Positions 57,929-62,628 of a DNA stretch of 62,628 nt are shown piece by piece. This DNA is from an uncultured Pelagibacteraceae bacterium. Its GTDB lineage: Bacteria > Pseudomonadota > Alphaproteobacteria > Pelagibacterales > Pelagibacteraceae. The translations under genes and the position numbers were made by a program. A model generated the notes under the pieces. The model did not search any database, had not been told where the DNA came from, and saw nothing but the letters and a program-made list of their open reading frames with translations. The number at the start of each line of letters is the position of its first letter. Position 1 is the first letter of the stretch. The stretch lies in assembly GCA_902624075.1 (NCBI GenBank), contig CACNWC010000006.1, forward strand, positions 1 to 62,628. Reading direction: 5' to 3'.

Positions 57929-58618
57929 TTAAATACTTTTCCCTAATTTTATTTTATAAGAAACTCCCATTGTCGAAGTTATAAACGCTGATTTAATCAA
58001 TTCACCTTTGACTGTATTATTAGATTTTTCTTTTTCAAGTGTATCTACTATTGCATTAAAATTTTTTATTAATTTGTCATTACTGAATGATTTTTTTCCA
58101 ATACTTACACCAATGTTACCGTCTTTATCATTTCTTATTTCTACTTGACCAGATTTAGCATCAGATATTGCTGTTTTTAAATCCTCAGTAACTGAACCAA
58201 GTTTTGGATTGGGCATCAATCCTTTAGGACCTAATACTTTACCAAGTTTTGATAATTTTATCATCATAGATGGGGTGCAAATCAATTTTTCAAAATTCAG
58301 ATCACCACTTTTTATTTTTTCAATAAAATCATCTCCACCAACTACATCTGCTCCAGCTGTTTTGGCTTCAGATGTCTTAGAATCTTCACACACAACGGCT
58401 ACTTTAACTTTTTTTCCCGTACCACCAGGTAGATTTACAACTGTTCTGATATTTATTTCATTTTTTTTTTGTTTATTATTTATTTGAAAACTTAAATCAA
58501 CAGACTCATCAAATTTTGTTGTACAATTTTGTTTAACAACAGGTAACAATTTATCTATAGATTCTGTTTGTAGTTCAGACGTTTTTTCTGGAAGTTTTTT
58601 AAATCTTTTTGATGACAT
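57929..58618 (-). CDS. rplA: Large ribosomal subunit protein uL1
   Basis: The 229-residue L1 forms the mobile stalk that escorts deacylated tRNA from the E site. Family blocks are VDLSFQINNKQKKNEINIRT, VNLPGGTGKKVKVAVVCEDS, and LGKVLGPKGLMPNPKLGSVT, with SFITSTMGVSYKIKL-like end (SAFITSTMGVSYKIKLGK). It is 2 bp after rplK and 5 bp before rplJ, the normal order. L1 often represses its own operon by binding a leader mimic; none is obvious here. Confidence 0.97.
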   Translation of the reverse strand: MSSKRFKKLPEKTSELQTESIDKLLPVVKQNCTTKFDESVDLSFQINNKQKKNEINIRTVVNLPGGTGKKVKVAVVCEDSKTSEAKTAGADVVGGDDFIEKIKSGDLNFEKLICTPSMMIKLSKLGKVLGPKGLMPNPKLGSVTEDLKTAISDAKSGQVEIRNDKDGNIGVSIGKKSFSNDKLIKNFNAIVDTLEKEKSNNTVKGELIKSAFITSTMGVSYKIKLGKSI

Positions 58619-58620
58619 TT

Positions 58621-59052
58621 TTATTCTTTAACCTCGATACCCATTGATCTAGCTGATCCAGCAATAATTTTAACAGCTTGTTCCAAATCCAAAGCGTTTA
58701 GATCATTCATTTTTTGTTTTGCTATTTCCTCTGCTTGTTTTTTTGTAATTGAGGCAACTATATTTCTTCCAGGCTCTTGTGATCCACTTTTTAATTTTGC
58801 TGCTTCTCTTATAAAAAATGATGCTGGAGGTGATTTAATTTTAAAATCAAATTTTTTATCTTTGTAAACAGTAATTTCTACTGGAACAGGTTTTCCTGCT
58901 AATGATTTTGTCTTATCATTAAATGCTTTACAAAATTCCATAATATTCACACCACGTTGTCCTAACGCAGGACCGACTGGAGGAGCAGGATTTGCTTGAC
59001 CACCTTTAATTTGTAATTTTATAAATCCACTAATTTCTTTTTTTGCTGCCAT
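58621..59052 (-). CDS. rplK: Large ribosomal subunit protein uL11
   Basis: The 143-residue L11 has [40 protein letters not shown] and [20 protein letters not shown], with [20 protein letters not shown] in the rRNA-binding C-terminal domain. It forms the GTPase-associated centre and in E. coli is needed for RelA activation. The Rel protein of this window lacks the usual ribosome-contacting domains, so that signalling link may differ. It overlaps nusG by 1 bp. Confidence 0.97.
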   Translation of the reverse strand: MAAKKEISGFIKLQIKGGQANPAPPVGPALGQRGVNIMEFCKAFNDKTKSLAGKPVPVEITVYKDKKFDFKIKSPPASFFIREAAKLKSGSQEPGRNIVASITKKQAEEIAKQKMNDLNALDLEQAVKIIAGSARSMGIEVKE

Positions 59053-59582
59053 TAACTTACCTTTTCTACTTGATTATATTCCAAATCAACTGGAGTTGGT
59101 CTTCCAAATATAGAGACTGAAACTTTAAGTCTCGATTTCTCTTCATCAATTCCCTCAACCATTCCACTAAAAGAAGCAAATGGTCCATCGATGACCTGAA
59201 CTTTTTCACCAACGCTGTATTCTATACCAGATTTTGGTTGAGCTACACCATCTTTTATTTGACCTAAAATCTTTTCTATTTCTTTATCAGAAACTGGAAC
59301 TGGGATGCCTTTTGAGCCCAAAAAACCGCTTACTCTCTTAATATTTTTTATCATATGATAAATATTATTATCCATTTCGCTCTTTATTAATACATATCCT
59401 GGAAAATATTTTTTTTTTCTTTGAACTCTTTTTCCTCTTTTAACTTCAGTAATATCGTGTGTTGGCACAATAATTTCTTCAAATTTTTCTGAAATTTGTG
59501 CTTTTTCAGCCTCTTCTTTAATAAGACCTGCAACTTTGTTCTCAAAGCTTGAATGAGATTGCACTATATACCAATTTTTCAT
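59052..59582 (-). CDS. nusG: Transcription termination/antitermination factor NusG
   Basis: The 176-residue NusG has an N-terminal NGN domain ([40 protein letters not shown]) and a C-terminal KOW domain ([37 protein letters not shown]). It binds RNA polymerase through NGN and S10 or Rho through KOW, linking transcription and translation. It overlaps secE and rplK by 1 bp each. Length and domains are normal. Confidence 0.97.
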   Translation of the reverse strand: MKNWYIVQSHSSFENKVAGLIKEEAEKAQISEKFEEIIVPTHDITEVKRGKRVQRKKKYFPGYVLIKSEMDNNIYHMIKNIKRVSGFLGSKGIPVPVSDKEIEKILGQIKDGVAQPKSGIEYSVGEKVQVIDGPFASFSGMVEGIDEEKSRLKVSVSIFGRPTPVDLEYNQVEKVS

Positions 59583-59773
59583 TAAATACTCACCTTAAGC
59601 AATAACTCTAAGAAAAACTTTAAAACTTGATCTAAAAGTAAAAAAAATAATGACATTACTAGAGCCATCAAGAAAACCATAAGAGCACCTTGTAATGTCT
59701 CTTTCCAGGTAGGCCACGAAACCTTGAAAGCTTCTTGTTTTACTTCCTGAATAAATTTTATAGGGTTTTTCAT
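59582..59773 (-). CDS. secE: Protein translocase subunit SecE
   Basis: The 63-residue SecE has the amphipathic segment FIQEVKQEAFKVSWPTWKET and one membrane helix (about 34-56), the minimal form of the protein. It clamps the SecY channel. It lies between tRNA-Trp and nusG, an arrangement shared by most proteobacteria. It overlaps nusG by 1 bp. Size is typical for alphaproteobacteria. Confidence 0.95.
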   Translation of the reverse strand: MKNPIKFIQEVKQEAFKVSWPTWKETLQGALMVFLMALVMSLFFLLLDQVLKFFLELLLKVSI

Positions 59774-59793
59774 TTTTTTTTTATTTAACTAAT

Positions 59794-59869
59794 TGGCAGG
59801 AGCGGAGGGACTCGAACCCTCAGCCTCCGGTTTTGGAGACCGGCGCTCTACCAATTGAGCTACACTCCT
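59794..59869 (-). tRNA. tRNA-Trp (anticodon CCA)
   Basis: The minus strand folds as a 76-nt tRNA. The acceptor AGGAGTG pairs with CGCTCCT, then discriminator G and encoded CCA. The T-arm contains GGTTCGAGTCC. The anticodon stem CCGGT/ACCGG encloses CTCCAAA, giving CCA (Trp). It lies between tuf and secE, so tRNA processing presumably frees both mRNAs. Confidence 0.98.
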
Positions 59870-59878
59870 ATATAGAGC

Positions 59879-61069
59879 TTACTCTATAATTTTAGTTACT
59901 ACTCCAGCTCCAACAGTTCTGCCTCCCTCACGAATAGCAAAGTTTAATTTCTCTGACATCGCGATTGGCGTAATTAGTTTTACTGTGAATTTTGCATCAT
60001 CACCTGGCATAACCATTTCAGTGCCAGATGGTAATTCAACTTCACCTGTAACATCAGTTGTTCTAAAATAAAACTGCGGTCTATATTTTGTAAAGAATGG
60101 AGTGTGTCTTCCACCCTCTTCTTTTTTAAGAATATAAGCCTGAGCTTCAAATTTAGTATGCGGTGTAACTGAACCAGGTTTACAAAGAACTTGACCTCTC
60201 TCAATATCAGTTCTTTCTACACCCCTTAATAAAACACCGACGTTATCACCAGCTTCACCTGAGTCTAATAGTTTTCTAAACATTTCAACACCAGTACAAA
60301 CTGATTTTTTAGTTTCTTTTATTCCAACTATTTCAACTTCATCACCAGTTTTAAGAACACCAGACTCTACTCTTCCAGTTGCAACTGTACCTCTTCCTGA
60401 AATAGAAAATACATCCTCGACAGGCATTAAGAAATCTTTATCTTTTGGTCTATCAGGCTGTGGAATAAATTCATCAACATTTTTCATTAATTCTAAAATT
60501 GAATTTTTTCCAATTTCATCGTCTCTTCCTTCAACTGCTGCAAGTGCTGAACCTTTTGCTATAGGTGTTTTGTCGCCAGGAAATTTATATGACGTTAATA
60601 ATTCTTTAATTTCCTCTTCAACAAGATCAATCATTTCTTTATCATCTACTTGATCTACTTTATTTAAGTAAACACAAATTGCAGGTACACCAACTTGTCT
60701 TGCTAAAAGTATATGTTCTCTTGTTTGTGGCATTGGACCATCTGCAGCATTAACTACTAAAATTGCACCATCCATCTGAGCAGCACCAGTAATCATGTTT
60801 TTTACATAATCAGCGTGTCCTGGACAATCAACGTGCGCATAGTGTCTTTTTTCAGTTTCATATTCAACGTGCGCAGTAGAAATTGTAATTCCTCTCTCTT
60901 TTTCTTCTGGAGCCTTATCAATTTGATCGTACGCTACCGCTTTTGCTCCACCAGTTTCAGATAAAACTTTAGTGATAGCCGCGGTTAAAGTTGTTTTACC
61001 ATGGTCAACATGGCCAATAGTACCAATGTTACAATGCGGTTTATTTCTTACAAATTTTTCTTTCGACAT
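59879..61069 (-). CDS. tuf: Elongation factor Tu
   Basis: The 396-residue GTPase has G1 [18 protein letters not shown], switch [15 protein letters not shown]3 [21 protein letters not shown]4 NKVDQVDD and the two C-terminal barrels. It carries aminoacyl-tRNA to the ribosome. A GAGG Shine-Dalgarno lies about 9 nt upstream of the ATG (near 61077). It is downstream of tRNA-Tyr and tRNA-Gly and upstream of tRNA-Trp. It is the only tuf in the window; the second site after fusA is empty. Confidence 0.98.
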   Translation of the reverse strand: MSKEKFVRNKPHCNIGTIGHVDHGKTTLTAAITKVLSETGGAKAVAYDQIDKAPEEKERGITISTAHVEYETEKRHYAHVDCPGHADYVKNMITGAAQMDGAILVVNAADGPMPQTREHILLARQVGVPAICVYLNKVDQVDDKEMIDLVEEEIKELLTSYKFPGDKTPIAKGSALAAVEGRDDEIGKNSILELMKNVDEFIPQPDRPKDKDFLMPVEDVFSISGRGTVATGRVESGVLKTGDEVEIVGIKETKKSVCTGVEMFRKLLDSGEAGDNVGVLLRGVERTDIERGQVLCKPGSVTPHTKFEAQAYILKKEEGGRHTPFFTKYRPQFYFRTTDVTGEVELPSGTEMVMPGDDAKFTVKLITPIAMSEKLNFAIREGGRTVGAGVVTKIIE

Positions 61070-61107
61070 TACTTATATTCCTCACATTTCATTTTAATTT
61101 TAATTCT

Positions 61108-61181
61108 TGGAGCGGGTAAAGGGAATCGAACCCTTACATCCAGCTTGGAAGGCTAGCGTTCTACCATTGAACTACACCCGC
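61108..61181 (-). tRNA. tRNA-Gly (anticodon UCC)
   Basis: The 74-nt minus-strand tRNA has acceptor GCGGGTG paired with TACCCGC, discriminator U (usual for Gly), encoded CCA, and T-arm GGTTCGATTCC. The anticodon stem CTAGC/GCTGG encloses CTTCCAA, giving UCC. It lies between tRNA-Tyr and tuf, the classic tRNA-tuf operon position. Confidence 0.97.
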
Positions 61182-61227
61182 ACAACCCCAAGAGTTACAC
61201 TCCAGTATTATTTAAAATTCTATTGAA

Positions 61228-61313
61228 TGGTGGAGGGGGAAAGATTCGAACTTTCGAAGACCGAAGTCAACGGGTTTACAGCCCGCCCCATTTGACCGCT
61301 CTGGAACCCCTCC
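61228..61313 (-). tRNA. tRNA-Tyr (anticodon GUA)
   Basis: The 86-nt class II minus-strand tRNA has acceptor GGAGGGG paired with CCCCTCC, discriminator A, encoded CCA, and T-arm AGTTCGAATCT. A long variable arm follows the anticodon arm, whose GGGCTGTAAACCC region gives GUA (Tyr). It is the first transcribed element of the tRNA-Tyr/tRNA-Gly/tuf/tRNA-Trp/secE unit. Confidence 0.97.
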
Positions 61314-61317
61314 CTTA

Positions 61318-61331
61318 GGGGAAGTGTCCCC
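61318..61331 (-). other. Small G/C-rich hairpin beside the tRNA-Tyr 5' end
   Basis: A short perfect repeat, GGGG (61318-61321) and CCCC (61328-61331) around a 6-nt loop, sits 4 nt upstream of the tRNA-Tyr 5' end in a very AT-rich genome. In the transcript it would be a leader hairpin next to the RNase P cleavage point. It might influence processing or compete with the acceptor stem, which is also G/C-rich. Evidence is limited to pairing. Confidence 0.35.
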
Positions 61332-61361
61332 TTGTTCAATAAAGCTTCAAACAACAAGCGT

Positions 61362-61389
61362 TTTATATATTTTATTTATCCAAATGCAA
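61362..61389 (-). promoter_or_regulatory. Candidate promoter for the tRNA-Tyr/Gly-tuf block
   Basis: On the minus strand TTGCAT (plus-strand 61384-61389) and TATAAA (61362-61367) lie 16 bp apart, about 50 bp upstream of tRNA-Tyr in the 130-bp gap with the divergent rlmB gene. It is the best promoter-like pair in this gap and would drive the tRNA-tuf-secE-nusG-ribosomal block. Confidence 0.5.
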
Positions 61390-61443
61390 CACGTGATTTA
61401 TTAGGTAAATATTCAAAAAAACGTGTAAAACTACCTATATTTT

Positions 61444-62187
61444 ATGAATAAATCCTCTTTTTTTATAATTGGTCAACATGCAGTTATTGAGGCTTTGAAA
61501 AATCCTAATCGTAAAGTTTTAAGAATTTTTTTAACTGAAGAAAGTAAAAAAAATATTCATAGGAAAAATCCAAATAAGAACCTACTCGATGATGTCAAAG
61601 TTTATTACAAGACAAAAAAAGAACTAGATAAATACAGTACAAAAGAAAATTTACAACATCAAGGTTATGTAGCTGAAATTGAGCATTTAGAAAAACCCAG
61701 TCTTAAGGAATTTATTAGTAAAAATAACAATATAACATTTGTCTGCCTAGATGGAGTAACTGACCCAAGAAATATTGGATCTTTAGTTAGAAGTGCAGCA
61801 TCATTTAAAATTGATGGAATAATAATTAAAGAAAGAAATTTCCCAGATGAAAGTAAACTTATGTACAAAGCAGCTAGTGGTGCAATTGAACATATAAATA
61901 TATTTGAGGTTTCTAACATAAACTCAACTTTAAAAAATTTAAAAGATAAAAATTTTTGGGTATATGGGTTTGATGGAGAGGGGAAAAAAAATTTTACTGA
62001 GATTGAATGGAAAGGTAATAATATTCTTCTATTTGGATCTGAGGGAGCTGGTATGCACAAGCATACATCCAAATATGCAGACTTTTTAGTAAAAATAGAT
62101 ATAGACAAGAAAATAGAAAGCTTAAATATATCAAATAGTGCAGCGATTGTATTTCATCATTTAAATTATTTAAAAAAAAAGAGTTGA
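61444..62187 (+). CDS. rlmB: SpoU-family 23S rRNA 2'-O-ribose methyltransferase
   Basis: The 247-residue protein has an N-terminal substrate-binding domain (FFIIGQHAVIEALKNPNRKV) and a C-terminal SPOUT knot with the three SpoU motifs: VCLDGVTDPRNIGSLVRSAA (I), ILLFGSEGAGMHKHTSKYAD (II) and ESLNISNSAAIVFHHL (III). It is most like RlmB, which methylates Gm2251 of 23S rRNA, though related TrmH-family members cannot be excluded. It is divergent from the tuf block across 130 bp and followed by tRNA-Thr. Confidence 0.88.
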   Translation: MNKSSFFIIGQHAVIEALKNPNRKVLRIFLTEESKKNIHRKNPNKNLLDDVKVYYKTKKELDKYSTKENLQHQGYVAEIEHLEKPSLKEFISKNNNITFVCLDGVTDPRNIGSLVRSAASFKIDGIIIKERNFPDESKLMYKAASGAIEHINIFEVSNINSTLKNLKDKNFWVYGFDGEGKKNFTEIEWKGNNILLFGSEGAGMHKHTSKYADFLVKIDIDKKIESLNISNSAAIVFHHLNYLKKKS

Positions 62188-62220
62188 TTAATTAATAAAT
62201 AATTAATAATTATTGCGCAT

Positions 62221-62296
62221 GCCCTTGTAGCTCAGCTGGTAGAGCAATTGATTTGTAATCAATAGGTCCGCGGTTCGAATCCGTGCGGGGGCACCA
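62221..62296 (+). tRNA. tRNA-Thr (anticodon UGU)
   Basis: The 76-nt plus-strand tRNA has acceptor GCCCTTG paired with CGGGGGC (two G-U), discriminator A, encoded CCA, and T-arm GGTTCGAATCC. The anticodon stem ATTGA/TCAAT encloses TTTGTAA, giving UGU. It lies 33 bp after rlmB; the CCA end abuts the stop codon of the convergent small gene with no spare base. Confidence 0.97.
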
Positions 62297-62611
62297 TTAA
62301 TGATTTGTATATGCATCCGGATAGTTGGTTAAATGTTCATCTGAAATTGGTATCATTACAGCACTTTCTACAACAGCGCCTGCTTCTCTTCTTTTCTCAG
62401 CAAGCTCCTTATCATCTTTAAAAGCTTGGAGTGCTTCCATGTTCGGAAATTGCATTACTGTATGAAGTTTTGTTGGGTCATCTTTTTGTGTACCTGCAAA
62501 AACAAATTTTATTCCATGCTCTTTTAATTTTCCATCCTGTGCATAGACCATCTCTTTCCATGTTTTAAATCCTTTAGTAATTGTAATTTCACCTTTTACT
62601 AATATTGCCAT
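62297..62611 (-). CDS. Small ABM-like / DUF3764-like protein of unknown function
   Basis: I do not recognise a function with confidence. The 104-residue protein has an alternating strand-helix pattern like a ferredoxin-like (alpha-beta barrel) dimer: VKGEITITKGFKTWKEMVYA, HGIKFVFAGTQKDDPTKLHT, then MQFPNMEALQAFKDD and SAVMIPISDEHLTNYPD. The DPTKxH segment resembles DUF3764 proteins of marine bacteria, but this is a memory match, not a search result. It has no signal peptide. It has the strongest Shine-Dalgarno seen here, AAGGAGG at 62617-62623, 5 nt from its ATG. Its stop abuts tRNA-Thr. Confidence 0.7.
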   Translation of the reverse strand: MAILVKGEITITKGFKTWKEMVYAQDGKLKEHGIKFVFAGTQKDDPTKLHTVMQFPNMEALQAFKDDKELAEKRREAGAVVESAVMIPISDEHLTNYPDAYTNH

Positions 62612-62616
62612 ATGAA

Positions 62617-62623
62617 CCTCCTT
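62617..62623 (-). promoter_or_regulatory. Strong Shine-Dalgarno of the small ABM-like gene
   Basis: AAGGAGG on the minus strand, 5 nt before the ATG at 62611, is a full match to the anti-SD core. Most genes in this window have weak or no such sequence, so this gene may be highly translated. It also fixes the start codon. Confidence 0.75.
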
Positions 62624-62628
62624 ATTTA

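Noticed and set aside
1-62628. CRISPR arrays, insertion sequences, prophage or integrative elements
   Set aside because: No direct-repeat arrays, transposase or integrase motifs, or abrupt composition change are seen; the gene content is core metabolism and translation.

Overview
The window is a compact, AT-rich, low-redundancy bacterial chromosome segment with almost no intergenic DNA; the longest gene-free stretch is about 165 bp (48559-48723). The protein families and gene orders (soxBDAG sarcosine oxidase, gatCAB, pyrB next to an HxH-less dihydroorotase-like protein, tRNA-Trp-secE-nusG behind a single tuf) and the Lys/Ile/Asn-rich proteins point to a streamlined marine alphaproteobacterium of the SAR11/Pelagibacterales type. 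That assignment comes from gene content and composition, not from a database search. I see no rRNA, CRISPR array, phage or insertion sequence.

Layout. (1) 1-4580, minus strand: dapA, smpB, folK, a short RelA/SpoT homolog, pyrE and the truncated start of pdxJ. (2) 4624-6846: a periplasmic lytic transglycosylase, then a convergent tRNA-Ser(GCU). (3) 7006-13679, plus strand: a four-subunit sarcosine oxidase operon (soxB-D-A-G), then a family-3 solute-binding protein and an amino-acid-type ABC permease with no ATPase gene nearby. (4) 13676-20324, minus strand: gatC-gatA-gatB, an O-methyltransferase, trhO, a MATE exporter and a secreted nuclease. (5) 20375-26761, plus strand: ruvX, pyrB, pseudo-dihydroorotase, plsY, topA and a RidA-like protein. 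(6) 26763-31785: galU-ugd (minus), panC (plus), mgtE (minus), lipB (plus). (7) 31754-61313, minus strand: rluC-type pseudouridine synthase and then about 28 kb of information-processing genes. The classical tuf/sec-nus, rif (beta), str, S10, spc and alpha operons are joined into one block, running in transcription order from tRNA-Tyr and tRNA-Gly through tuf, secE-nusG, rplKAJL, rpoBC, rpsL-rpsG-fusA and the S10-spc-alpha ribosomal genes to rplQ. (8) 61444-62611: rlmB-type rRNA methyltransferase, tRNA-Thr(UGU), and a small ABM-like protein.

How the parts fit. Sarcosine oxidase would demethylate sarcosine, the last N-methyl intermediate of glycine betaine breakdown, giving glycine and a one-carbon unit. 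The ribosome/RNA polymerase block is packed with 1-bp stop/start overlaps. It is broken by only a few candidate regulatory gaps: upstream of tRNA-Tyr, between rplL and rpoB, upstream of rpsL and upstream of rpsM.

The window is mostly ordinary core genome. The points most worth a second look are the Rel/SpoT protein lacking most of the ribosome-contacting HEL/ZFD region, the dihydroorotase-like protein lacking its HxH metal site, the ABC permease that begins with a lipoprotein signal, the missing rpmD and dprA at loci where they are usually found, and several symmetrical promoter elements.
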